A stretch of DNA of 33,547 nt from Accumulibacter sp. GTDB lineage: Bacteria > Pseudomonadota > Gammaproteobacteria > Burkholderiales > Rhodocyclaceae. Both the position numbers and the translations under genes were made by a program. Shown piece after piece: positions 1 to 7,998 of the stretch. Where the stretch lies: contig JAEUOM010000051.1 in the NCBI GenBank assembly GCA_016788495.1, positions 1 through 33,547 on the forward strand. Reading direction: 5' to 3'. Numbering within the stretch: the stretch's first letter is position 1; every line of letters starts with the position of its first letter. The notes beneath the pieces were generated by a model. The model saw nothing but the letters and a program-made list of their open reading frames with translations. It was not told the DNA's origin and ran no database searches.

Positions 1-2
1 GG

Positions 3-2795
3 CAGATGCTGCTCCTGCGCGACCTCGTGCCCGTCGACATCGACCTCGACTTGCACATCGGCGAGTGGCTCGGCCTGCCGGTCAATGTCGAGGGCGCGAA
101 GTTCGACCTGCATGCCGATGCCAGCGGCGTGCGGATGCCGATCAGCGCGACGCTGGCCGGCATCCCGTTCTCCGGTCGCGTCGACCTCGATACGGCGGCA
201 GCGACGCCGACACTGGCGCTGCGCTTCGCAGCGCAGGACGTCGTGCTCGACGACCTCGTCCGGCAGCTGACGGGTACTGCCGATGGCGCAGGCAGGCTCG
301 GGCAGATCGACCTTCACCTCGCCGGCCGTGGCGAGACGACCGGCGCACTGTTGAGAGACCTGGAGCTGTCGCTGGCGGCGAGGGACGCCCGCTTGAGCAG
401 TGGCAAGCGGGCCGACGGTCGTTCGCTCGCCAGCACGCTCGCGACACTGGAACTTGCCCTGCCGCGTGGGCAGCGATTGCGTGGCAGTGGGCGCGGGACG
501 CTGCTGGCCGAGCCGCTGAAAGTCTCGCTGCGCGGCGGCACGCTGCCCGAGATGCTGCGCGAGCTGGCCATGCCGGTCGAACTCGAGATCGCTGCCGCGC
601 CGGCGAGGCTGCGCATCGAGGGCATGCTCGCACACCCCGCGGCGAAGCGCGAAATGGCCCTTGACTTCGCCCTGCAGGCCCGTCGTACGGGTGATCTGGC
701 GCGCTGGCTGGGTGTCGCGCCGGAATCAGGACTGCCCCTGGCCCTGCGCGGCCGCATGCGGATCGCCAGTGACGCGTGGTCCGTCGAGCAGACGACGCTC
801 CGGCTCGGACGCAGCGAGCTGACGGTTGACGCCCGGAGTACCCGCAGCGACGATCAGCCGGTCGTCGCTGCGGTGCGCAGTCGGCTGATCGATGTTCCGG
901 AACTCGCGACGCTGCGCGTCGGCACCGCCCGCAGCAACGACGCGCCGCTTTTTCCCGACGCCCTCAATCTGCCGGACATCGACGTCGACCTGGCGCTGCA
1001 GCGCGTCATTCTCGGCCGCACCGACCTGCTGGGCGTCCACTTCGCCGGCCGCGTCCGCGCCGGCGGTCTGCTGCCCTCGAGCTTCGCCGGCAAGGTCGCC
1101 GGCGCACCGTTCAGCGGCCTCGTCGCACTCGATCTGCGTGGCGGGCGGCCTGAAGTCCGGCTCGATCTGGCCACCGGCGAAGTCGACCTCGGCGCCCTGC
1201 TGTGTGACCTGGGTGCCGCCGAGGACATCGCCGGCCGTGCTGAAAGGTTGCAGATCAGCCTGCGCGGGCGCGGCAACACGCTGCGCGAGCTTGCCAGCCT
1301 TTCGGCCTTCGAGGCGCGTGTGGTCGGCGGCCACATCACTGTCCTCGGCGCCCTGCAGAGCCCGCTCGCCGGGTTCCACCTTGGCGAGGCAGCGATCGCA
1401 GCCCGACCGGGGGAACCGATCCGGCTTCGTCTCGACGGAACGTTCGAGCAGACCGCGCTCGATCTCACATTCAGCACCGGGACGCTCGCGGACCTGTTGC
1501 GCGATACGGCGCATCTGCCCTTCTCACTGGCGGCGCAGGCGGCTGGAGCGAAGCTGACACTCGACGGCGAGGTGGCGCTGCCGCTCGGGCGCGCCGGTCA
1601 GCTCACCCTCGAGATGGGCGGCGAACGGCTCGATACGCTCAGCGGGCTGGCGCGCGTCGAGCTCCCGGCGTGGGGCCCCTGGTCGCTGCGCGGCCCGCTG
1701 CTCGTGACGGCGAGCGGCTACGAAGTGCGGGGGATCCAGCTGCGCGTCGGCGAGAGCCGGCTGGAGGGCAGCGGCACACTGGACGTGAGCCGGCCACGGC
1801 CACGGCTCGACCTGCGGCTGAGCGCCCCCAGCATCCAGCTCGACGATTTCCCGCTGCCGGAGCGCCTTGCCGATCCCTCGCCACCGGTCAGTACTGCCGA
1901 AAGCCTGCGCCGGTCGGCAGGCAAGGTCGTCGTGCGCAGCGAGCGCCTGCTCGGTGCCGGGTTCTTGCGCCGCTTCGATTCCTACCTCGCGGTCGAAGTC
2001 CAGGAGGTGCTTTCCGGAAGTGACCGCCTGGCCGACGGATCCTTGCGCGTTCAGGTCGTTGACGGGCGCTTCTTCCTTGGCCCAGCCATGGTCAATATTC
2101 CTGGGGGAACCCTGCGGCTCTCCGCTGCGTATGACCCGAGCCTAGCCGAGGTCGAGCTCGCCGCTGGCGCTTACGTCGAGCGTTTCGACTATGGAATAAT
2201 CGCCCGCCGCCTGGGCCAGGCCGAGAACGTCAGAGGACTGTTCAGCCTGGATCTGACGGTCGCGGGCAAAGCACCGTCGCTGAATACGATCATGCGCCAC
2301 GCCGACGGCAAAGTGGACTTCGCCGTTTGGCCGACTGAATTGCGTAGCGGCGCCTTGAGTCTTTGGTCGGTGAATCTCCTGCTTGCGCTGGTGCCGATGA
2401 TCGATCCGGGCGGGAGCGCCGTTCTGAACTGTGTCGTTGGCACTTTCGATCTCCAGGATGGCAAGTTGAGCGACGAGGAGATCGTCATCGATACCACCCG
2501 CGTGCGCGTTCGTGGCGTGGGCAGCGCCGATCTGGCGACTGAACGACTGGCATTCGTCTTTCGCCCGCGCGGGAAGGGCTTCGCTGTATTTCGCCTGCAA
2601 ACCCCGTTGCGCGTCAGCGGAACACTCACCGACTTCCGATTTCACATCGAGCCGCGCGACCTGCTTGAATCGGTTCTGCGTCTGATTGCGTCACCGATCC
2701 TCCTGCCGATAGAGTGGTTCACCCTGGGCCCGCTGCCGCGCGACGGCGCCGACGTCTGCACGAGGCCGCAGCGCGAGAATGATCCCGGCTCCTGA
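3..2795 (+). CDS. AsmA-like envelope protein, C-terminal part (5' truncated)
   Basis: This is a large exported-type protein of the AsmA/AsmA_2 superfamily, whose members bridge or act near the inner and outer membranes and are linked to lipid transport and outer membrane assembly. The reading frame is open to the window edge. The first ATG, at base 6, has no room for a ribosome site, so the gene very probably starts upstream. The sequence is a long run of amphipathic beta-type repeats (alternating LDLRL/VRVR patterns, many 'G-x-L-x-L' strands), as in repeating beta-groove proteins. The last 200 residues hold the most typical AsmA features: a G-x-F-S-L-D-L-T-V-A-G stretch near residue 750, then F-D-L-Q-D-G-K and a V-R-G-V-G-S-A-D-L motif. 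Substrate is unknown. It ends convergently with the patatin gene. The family call is good; the exact subfamily is not resolved. Confidence 0.8.
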   Translation, partial: QMLLLRDLVPVDIDLDLHIGEWLGLPVNVEGAKFDLHADASGVRMPISATLAGIPFSGRVDLDTAAATPTLALRFAAQDVVLDDLVRQLTGTADGAGRLGQIDLHLAGRGETTGALLRDLELSLAARDARLSSGKRADGRSLASTLATLELALPRGQRLRGSGRGTLLAEPLKVSLRGGTLPEMLRELAMPVELEIAAAPARLRIEGMLAHPAAKREMALDFALQARRTGDLARWLGVAPESGLPLALRGRMRIASDAWSVEQTTLRLGRSELTVDARSTRSDDQPVVAAVRSRLIDVPELATLRVGTARSNDAPLFPDALNLPDIDVDLALQRVILGRTDLLGVHFAGRVRAGGLLPSSFAGKVAGAPFSGLVALDLRGGRPEVRLDLATGEVDLGALLCDLGAAEDIAGRAERLQISLRGRGNTLRELASLSAFEARVVGGHITVLGALQSPLAGFHLGEAAIAARPGEPIRLRLDGTFEQTALDLTFSTGTLADLLRDTAHLPFSLAAQAAGAKLTLDGEVALPLGRAGQLTLEMGGERLDTLSGLARVELPAWGPWSLRGPLLVTASGYEVRGIQLRVGESRLEGSGTLDVSRPRPRLDLRLSAPSIQLDDFPLPERLADPSPPVSTAESLRRSAGKVVVRSERLLGAGFLRRFDSYLAVEVQEVLSGSDRLADGSLRVQVVDGRFFLGPAMVNIPGGTLRLSAAYDPSLAEVELAAGAYVERFDYGIIARRLGQAENVRGLFSLDLTVAGKAPSLNTIMRHADGKVDFAVWPTELRSGALSLWSVNLLLALVPMIDPGGSAVLNCVVGTFDLQDGKLSDEEIVIDTTRVRVRGVGSADLATERLAFVFRPRGKGFAVFRLQTPLRVSGTLTDFRFHIEPRDLLESVLRLIASPILLPIEWFTLGPLPRDGADVCTRPQRENDPGS

Positions 2796-2902
2796 CCTGA
2801 CAGCGTCCGCAAGGCGCACAACACCCGCGGCTTCCGGTTGGTCTGCCTGTCGGGTCGGCAAGTGGCTGCGGGCGCTTCCACACGAAACTACATCAGGTCA
2901 GG
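2791..2902. repeat. Inverted repeat pair between convergent stop codons
   Basis: CCTGACCTGA at 2791-2800 is the exact reverse complement of TCAGGTCAGG at 2893-2902. The left arm contains the TGA stop of the AsmA-like gene and the right arm abuts the stop codon of the patatin gene. The 92-base spacing is long for an intrinsic terminator and no T-tract follows, so a role in ending the converging transcripts is only a guess. Confidence 0.4.
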
Positions 2903-4216
2903 CTAATTCGCCCCATCCGGTATCCCTCCGCCTTCGCCGTCCACCCCGGGCGGCAGGATGTTCCAGGGTGGTCCGGCACGTGCGATCGCGTAACCGACGT
3001 CGTAGAGTTGCTGCATCACCACTGGATCGAAGGTTTCGTTGCCGGCGAGGTTGATGCCTTCGGGAATGGTGATCCACTGATACCCCGAGTGTTCGCGCAG
3101 CGCCAGCGCGTAGATGCGGAAGAGGTCGCCGACGACGGCTGACTTGCCGGCGGCCTGGAACGTTCGTCGCGCGATATCCGGAACCGAGCGGCGGGTGGTC
3201 GCGGCATCTGCGGCCAACTGGCCGTTGTGGATGACATAGATGTCCTCGCGCGCCGCACCGTGCCCAGTCTTCCGACGCAGTTCGCGCGTGTTGAGCAATC
3301 CGCCGATGCTGAACACCTGCGCCGCCACACCACCGTCGACATGCATTTCGTCATAGCGCCGCCCGGCGGCTTCCACCTCGAAGAATACCGGCGAAAAGGC
3401 AATCGGAATGGCGGCCGACGCCAGCATGACCCGACGGAAGAGTGGCAGCGCATCGGCATGGCCGCTGCTGGCGATCAGACCCATGTTCCAGATGATGAAG
3501 CGCTGCGAATCGAGATCGACGCTCCCGATGTACAGGCGCCGGCCGCCTTGATGGGCCAGCGCGACCTCGCGCAGCAAGGCCTCGTCGATATGCCGCTCGA
3601 TCAGCGCGACGAGCGGGCTCGTGTCGGCGATACTCTCGCCGAACAACAATTCCCTGACGGTCGACAGGAACGCCCCGAGCGCGAAGATGTCCCGCGAGCG
3701 TGTCGTGGTATAGAACTCGCGCAGCGCCTCATCCCTCGATCGGCCAAGAAAGGCGAATGGCGCCATCAGCGCGCCGGTCGATACGCCGGTGACCACCTTG
3801 AAAATCGGGCGCTTGCCAGTGCTTGACCAGCCATTCAGAAAGCCGGCGCCAAACGCCCCGTTGGCACCTCCACCCGACAGGGCAAGGTGCGGATGGAGCA
3901 CGATGCCGTCCGCCATCGCAGGGAAGTCGCTGGCCGACTCCTGGGCATAGGATTTCACCATGTCGCGCTCCATCACCGGGCTTCGCAGTCCGGCGGGCGC
4001 ACGCACTTCCGACATCCCCGGGATGGCGGCGCTGGACATCAGCTCGTTGGGCACACCGTTGCGCGGCAGCGAGCCGCAGCCGCCGAGCACCAGCGCCAGC
4101 AGCGCGCAGCGTGCGAGCCGGGCGAGTGGCTGAAGCAGCGTCGACGGGATCATCGGCATTCTTGCCCTCGCTCGCCGACGCGGACAAAGCGCCATGACCA
4201 ATTCAGCATACCCCAT
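2903..4216 (-). CDS. Patatin-like phospholipase, predicted lipoprotein
   Basis: Predicted lipid acyl hydrolase of the patatin family, which uses a Ser-Asp dyad. Seen: oxyanion-loop motif GGGANG at residues 115-120, nucleophile elbow GVSTG at 144-148 (Ser146) and the catalytic Asp in DGG at 294-296. A lipobox (LVLGGC) puts the lipidated cysteine at residue 47. The first ATG has a good ribosome site (GGAG seven bases upstream) but gives an unusually long signal peptide. Internal ATGs at 4159 and 4153 would place the cysteine at residue 28 or 26, a more usual length, so the true start may be 4159. The protein is probably anchored on the periplasmic face of a membrane. It is the last gene of a minus-strand group of four exported proteins, 73 bases after the amidohydrolase. 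The real lipid substrate cannot be told from sequence. Confidence 0.88.
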   Translation of the reverse strand: MGYAELVMALCPRRRARARMPMIPSTLLQPLARLARCALLALVLGGCGSLPRNGVPNELMSSAAIPGMSEVRAPAGLRSPVMERDMVKSYAQESASDFPAMADGIVLHPHLALSGGGANGAFGAGFLNGWSSTGKRPIFKVVTGVSTGALMAPFAFLGRSRDEALREFYTTTRSRDIFALGAFLSTVRELLFGESIADTSPLVALIERHIDEALLREVALAHQGGRRLYIGSVDLDSQRFIIWNMGLIASSGHADALPLFRRVMLASAAIPIAFSPVFFEVEAAGRRYDEMHVDGGVAAQVFSIGGLLNTRELRRKTGHGAAREDIYVIHNGQLAADAATTRRSVPDIARRTFQAAGKSAVVGDLFRIYALALREHSGYQWITIPEGINLAGNETFDPVVMQQLYDVGYAIARAGPPWNILPPGVDGEGGGIPDGAN

Positions 4217-4289
4217 GGGTGTCTCCTGCGGGGACTGTGCAAAGCGGATTCAAGTGAACTATGGTCGACCGCTTTGAGCGGCTCCCCGA

Positions 4290-5525
4290 TCAGGCCGACC
4301 GGATGAAAAACGGCGCCGTCTCGAACACCGGCTTCGCAAAGCCCTGGCCGCCCTTCTTCAGGCTGCGTTTCAGCACGAAATCGTAGAGCAGGACATTGAT
4401 GTCGCGCAGCCGGCGCAGAACATCGACGGCAGCCGCATCGAGCAACTTCCAGTCGACCAGCGCCTGCAGGGGAATCAGGGGAACGACGCCGGGCAGGGGG
4501 TAGTCCGATCCGTTCAACAGGCGCTCGTGCCAGTCGCGACGCTCGAGCAATGTGGCGACCACGCTCATCCGGTTGCCCTGCGTGATGGCCGAGATGTCGC
4601 CGAACAGGTTGGCACGATAGCGCGTATCATCCATGAGTTGCGCGAACAGTTCGAAATTGCTCACTTTGGCCGAACGCAGATCGTCAATGTGGCCGCTGCC
4701 CAGCGACGCACAGTGCGCCACCACCACCCGCACCCCGGCGTCGAGCGGTCGCCGCAGGCGCAGCGGATTGCCCAGGTGCTCGCCGAAGCCATGCACCGCA
4801 CGCTCGTCGCCGGCATGCGTGATGAGCGGCATGCGCAAGGCGGCGAGTTTGGCGTAAAAGCGCGCGCAGCGTGCGTCTGCAGGGTCGATGTTCTGCGCCG
4901 AGGGCAGCCACTTGATGGCCCGCGCGCCGCGCGCCGCGGCGGCGTCGAGCCGGTCCAGGGCGCGCGGGTCGTACGGATGAATCGACGCCACCCAGACAAA
5001 ATGCTCAGGATGGCTGAAGGCCAGACCGGCCACGTAGTTGTCCGGTACATAAAAGGTCGAGCGATCTGCCAGCGGCGCGCCGGTCTCGTCGCGCGCCCAG
5101 TCGAAACCGAATAGAAGCACGTGGAAACCGGGGGCCATGCCCCGGCATTGTGCCAGCAGGCGGTCGACAAAACTCGTGTCGACCTTGCCTGGGCTCTCGT
5201 CCACGCAAGACGCATTGAGATAGAACTCGCGTTGCACATAGCCGCGTGGATTCCAGATCTGCTCCATGCGCGGATTGAACCAAAGGCCGCTGCCCGAATC
5301 GCCATTGCCGAACACATGGCAATGGGTGTCCCAGACCTTGCCGGCGTCGAGCCCGCCCCACGCTGCCTTGACGAGAGGATGCTCGCGCAGGTCGGCCGGC
5401 AGTTCGGCAAGACAGGCATTGAACACCCCGTCGCGCAACGAGAAATCACAGCCCGCGAGCAGCCCGCAGGCGGCGACGCCAGCACCGAGAAGCAGGCGGC
5501 GCCGCGCGATCCCGAACGGAGTCAC
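4290..5525 (-). CDS. Amidohydrolase-family protein, predicted lipoprotein
   Basis: Metal-dependent hydrolase of the amidohydrolase-2 (TIM-barrel) type. Visible candidate metal and catalytic residues are the HCH motif at residues 68-70, Lys205, His237 (ITHAGDE), His271 (VVAHC) and Asp341 (NGSDYP), in the order expected for the fold. The N-terminus has a twin-arginine-like run (RRRLLLG) and a lipobox LLAGC with Cys26. Asp follows the cysteine, the residue that in enterobacteria keeps lipoproteins in the inner membrane. The start is GTG at 5525, with AGGA six bases upstream. It lies 30 bases after the glycine-zipper gene and 73 before the patatin, so an operon is likely. The substrate is unknown; decarboxylase or lactonase members of the same family are alternatives. 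Confidence 0.82.
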   Translation of the reverse strand: MTPFGIARRRLLLGAGVAACGLLAGCDFSLRDGVFNACLAELPADLREHPLVKAAWGGLDAGKVWDTHCHVFGNGDSGSGLWFNPRMEQIWNPRGYVQREFYLNASCVDESPGKVDTSFVDRLLAQCRGMAPGFHVLLFGFDWARDETGAPLADRSTFYVPDNYVAGLAFSHPEHFVWVASIHPYDPRALDRLDAAAARGARAIKWLPSAQNIDPADARCARFYAKLAALRMPLITHAGDERAVHGFGEHLGNPLRLRRPLDAGVRVVVAHCASLGSGHIDDLRSAKVSNFELFAQLMDDTRYRANLFGDISAITQGNRMSVVATLLERRDWHERLLNGSDYPLPGVVPLIPLQALVDWKLLDAAAVDVLRRLRDINVLLYDFVLKRSLKKGGQGFAKPVFETAPFFIRSA

Positions 5526-5555
5526 GTCAGTCCTGTCGCAGCGGGAAAGGAATCC

Positions 5556-6011
5556 TCAGTTCGGGCCCTGTCTGAGCAACTCGATGCCATTCGCCGTGAC
5601 GCGCACCCGGTCGCCGATGCGCACGGCGGGGGCGGTCGTCTGCTGGATCGTCGCCAGTGAGCCATCGTCGTAACGCACGCCGATGCGCCAGACGAGGGTC
5701 TGGCGCTGCGCGGCCCGGTTGCCGACGAAGGCGCCACCGCCCGCACCGATGATGGTCGCCGCAGTCTGGCCGCTGCCGCCGCCAATCTGGTTGCCGAGCA
5801 GGCCGCCAACCAGCGCACCGCCAATGGCACCGGCGGCGGCGTTGCCGCTCTGCACGGTGTCCTGCACGATCGACTCGACCGTACCGTCACGCGACGCGGG
5901 TCCGGAAACCTGGAACGCAGGTGTGGTTTCGCAGCCGGTCAGCAGCAGCGCAAAGGCGGTACTCAATACGGCGGCAAAACGCTGCCATGGCGAAAGCTGG
6001 GTCATATTCAT
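5556..6011 (-). CDS. Glycine-zipper outer membrane lipoprotein (SlyB / 17 kDa antigen-like)
   Basis: Small lipoprotein of the glycine-zipper 2TM family, related to SlyB/Pcp and the rickettsial 17 kDa antigen. The signal peptide ends in the lipobox LLTGC (Cys27). Residues 57-100 are a Gly/Ala-rich glycine zipper (for example GAIGGALVGGLLGNQIGGG) able to pack as paired helices in a membrane. Residues 106-147 form a short beta domain with DDGS and RIGDRVRV. GGAGAG precedes the ATG at 6011, supporting this start; a second in-frame ATG lies two codons in. It sits 27 bases after the binding-protein gene and 30 before the amidohydrolase. SlyB-type proteins have envelope-integrity roles in other bacteria; the role here is inferred. 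Confidence 0.85.
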   Translation of the reverse strand: MNMTQLSPWQRFAAVLSTAFALLLTGCETTPAFQVSGPASRDGTVESIVQDTVQSGNAAAGAIGGALVGGLLGNQIGGGSGQTAATIIGAGGGAFVGNRAAQRQTLVWRIGVRYDDGSLATIQQTTAPAVRIGDRVRVTANGIELLRQGPN

Positions 6012-6038
6012 TCTCTCCGGTGCAGATTGAAGGATTTC

Positions 6039-6902
6039 TCAGTTGGGAATCGAATTCAGCAGGAACATGGCCGCCAGCAAGCCGGTCGGCCGCCCCAGCT
6101 TGCCCAGCCACTGGGCAAAGATCTGTTCGATATCGCCGCCCATATAGACCTGCGTGAGCGCCTTGTTGACCTCGAGACGGAAAGCCGAGTCGTTGCGTGG
6201 CAGGGCCATCGCGTAGGGTTCGATCGACAGGTCTTCCGCCACCAACGCCAGCTTGGCGGGTTCCTTCGCCTGTACGGCCAGGCCGACGAGTTTGACCTTG
6301 TCGCCGGCATAGGCGTCAACGTTGCCCGCCTCAAGCATCGCCAGGCCGGCATTGGCATCCGCGACAGTCACCACGGTGGCGCCGATCTGCAGCAGACGCA
6401 GCATGTCGTTGAGGCGCGCCTCGGTGGTCGTTCCCTTGAGCACCGCGACCCGTTTGCCAGCCAGGTCGGTGAACTGATTGACCGGCGATCCGGCCTTGAC
6501 GAGCAACCCGCCGCCATCGATGAAGATGAGATTGGAAAAGTCGACGTTGGCCAGGCGCGACTGCGTCTGCGTCGTATTCGCGCACTCCAGATCGGCGCGC
6601 CCCTTGGCGACCATCTGCAGGCGCTCGCTGACGGAGCCGGCCATCCAGTTCACCTTCAGGTTCGTGTCGCCAACCGCCCGCGCAATCTGCGCGATGACGC
6701 GTTTGCACAGATCGATCGAATAGCCGGACGGTTCGTTGTTGGCTCCGACAAAAGAGAACGGCAGGGAATCGGGGGAATAGGCAACGTTGATGACCTTCGC
6801 CGACTTGATCCTGGTCAGTGTTGCGGAACCGGTCTGCGCCGTGGCGGTGCCGCCGATCAGCGTTGTGGTGACGATGAGTACCGCAAGAAGGGTCTTGATC
6901 AT
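6039..6902 (-). CDS. Periplasmic amino-acid-type solute-binding protein (SBP_bac_3)
   Basis: Periplasmic binding protein of the family that feeds polar amino acid ABC transporters, most like the glutamate/aspartate branch (GltI-like). Residues 1-22 form a signal peptide ending near ATA-QTG. Family hallmarks are LPFSFVGANNEPSGYSIDLC near 47-66, the ADLECANTTQT stretch near 103-113, followed by a VDFSN motif, and the LAGKRVAVLKGTTTE hinge region near 147-161. Length (287 residues) is normal. GAGGA lies just upstream of the ATG. No permease or ATPase gene is next to it, so it is an orphan: it could serve a transporter elsewhere or act as a sensor or ligand carrier. It appears to be the first gene of the four-gene exported-protein group. 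The exact ligand is not determinable. Confidence 0.88.
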   Translation of the reverse strand: MIKTLLAVLIVTTTLIGGTATAQTGSATLTRIKSAKVINVAYSPDSLPFSFVGANNEPSGYSIDLCKRVIAQIARAVGDTNLKVNWMAGSVSERLQMVAKGRADLECANTTQTQSRLANVDFSNLIFIDGGGLLVKAGSPVNQFTDLAGKRVAVLKGTTTEARLNDMLRLLQIGATVVTVADANAGLAMLEAGNVDAYAGDKVKLVGLAVQAKEPAKLALVAEDLSIEPYAMALPRNDSAFRLEVNKALTQVYMGGDIEQIFAQWLGKLGRPTGLLAAMFLLNSIPN

Positions 6903-7105
6903 TGAGTCCTCGATTTCGTATCAGAGTAAGGAGGGGAAACAGCGTGCTCTGTTCCCTTGGCTGGATAATTCGCGGGGCGGTCTACTACAGCCTTTCGCCA
7001 CTTCACCATGCGTTCAATGCGGCAACGTTGCTCAAGAACATGGTTTCCCGCAAGTTCTTGCCTCCGCCGGCCGCGGGTGCGCTCGCACGCACCCCGCCCT
7101 GTCCC

Positions 7106-7609
7106 TCAGCCAGCTGGCGGCGCCTTGCCGGCATCGAGCGCCGCTTGCAATTTCTGTTCCTGTTCGTGCGTCAGCGAGGTCTTGATCACCTTGCCGCCGC
7201 TACCCTGAATCTCGGCCAGCACCTTGTCGGGCGTCGATTTGCGCACCAGGACGAAGAGCAGCGAACTGCCGTTCTTGAAGGTCGCGGCCAGATCCTTCAT
7301 GAAATTGTCGTTGATGCCGACATCGGTCAGCGCGCCGCTGAGCGCGCCGGCGCCGGCGCCTGCCGCCAGACCGATCAGCGGGTTCAGGAAGATCAGGCCG
7401 ATCAGCGTACCCCAGAAGCCACCGCTCAGTGCGCCCGCAGCGGTGACATTGAAGATCTGATGCAACTTGACCTTGCCGGAATCGTCCTTGACGGCGACCA
7501 CGGCATCCTCCAGATCGATCAGATATTCCTTCTGGAGTTTGAGCAATTGGGTGCGTACTTCTTCGGCCTTGAATTGATCCTCGTAGCCTATGACGATCAG
7601 GTCGCTCAT
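7106..7609 (-). CDS. DUF1269 family membrane protein
   Basis: Matches the DUF1269 family of small proteins of unknown function: the N-terminal beta-alpha segment SDLIVIGYEDQFKAEEV, then a charged linker, then a Gly/Ala-rich hydrophobic region (about residues 57-95, with GGFWGTLIGLIF and GLAAGAGAGALSG) that could form one or two membrane-inserted helices, then a C-terminal globular part containing SSLLFVLVRKSTPDKV and a helical tail. Length (167 residues) is usual for the family. The start is well supported by AAGGAG at a suitable distance from the ATG at 7609. A stable hairpin lies in the leader at 7638-7668. Function is unknown; related proteins are often seen near stress or envelope genes. 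Confidence 0.88.
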   Translation of the reverse strand: MSDLIVIGYEDQFKAEEVRTQLLKLQKEYLIDLEDAVVAVKDDSGKVKLHQIFNVTAAGALSGGFWGTLIGLIFLNPLIGLAAGAGAGALSGALTDVGINDNFMKDLAATFKNGSSLLFVLVRKSTPDKVLAEIQGSGGKVIKTSLTHEQEQKLQAALDAGKAPPAG

Positions 7610-7998
7610 GAAAACGTTCTCCTTCCTTATGGTTCAAAACGGAAAGCGGAACTCCATGTTCCGCCGTTGAATTGTAGCGTAATCAAAGGAGCTGACTGAA
7701 TTGCATCTCAGCTTCCACAACTGCGGATTCAATCCCATGCCGAAGCTGAATACTGGAGAAAACAGGCGCCTCGACTTGAACGGCATGCCGCGCTTACCAA
7801 GTTGCTCCTCCAGGGTGTCAAGGCAATCGAGGAGCCGCTTGCGGAACCGCCCGTCACGGCATTCAGCCTGGCGTGTCCAACTGGATTCAAGCGGCTTGAC
7901 TGCTGGCGATGGCTGCAATTCGGCTTCTTGCTTGAAGATGGCGAGCTGTTTCACCTAGACGGCGGTTTTCGATTGCCGCAAGCATGAGTGCCGCCCCG
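7610..7998. other. Intergenic stretch with an unassigned open frame
   Basis: Apart from the hairpin listed separately, I recognise no gene here. On the plus strand the frame 7700-7987 is open for 95 codons, has fairly protein-like composition (for example EAEYWRKQAPRLERHAALTK and GFKRLDCWRWLQFGFLLEDG) and follows AAAGGAG at 7685-7691. Its first codon after the preceding stop is ATT, a rare start, and third-position GC is clearly lower than in the neighbours. It may be a gene remnant or a small unknown gene. A 106-residue frame on the minus strand has no ribosome site and is less convincing. Confidence 0.35.
7638..7668 (-). promoter_or_regulatory. Bulged hairpin in the leader of the DUF1269 gene
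   Basis: On either strand AACGG plus CGGAAC pairs with GTTCCG plus CCGTT, giving 11 base pairs around a five-base loop (TCCAT) with one four-base bulge (AAAG). It lies about 30 bases upstream of the DUF1269 start, before its Shine-Dalgarno site. It may be a 5' UTR structure or an operator. Confidence 0.4.

Noticed and set aside
142..757. Long minus-strand frames inside the AsmA-like gene
   Set aside because: Arg/Ala/Pro-rich products with no family sequence, typical shadows in GC-rich DNA.
6934..6957. Imperfect inverted repeat GGGAAACAG...CTGTTCCC upstream of the binding-protein gene
   Set aside because: Short, with a bulge and no further support; could be an operator but not above chance by eye.
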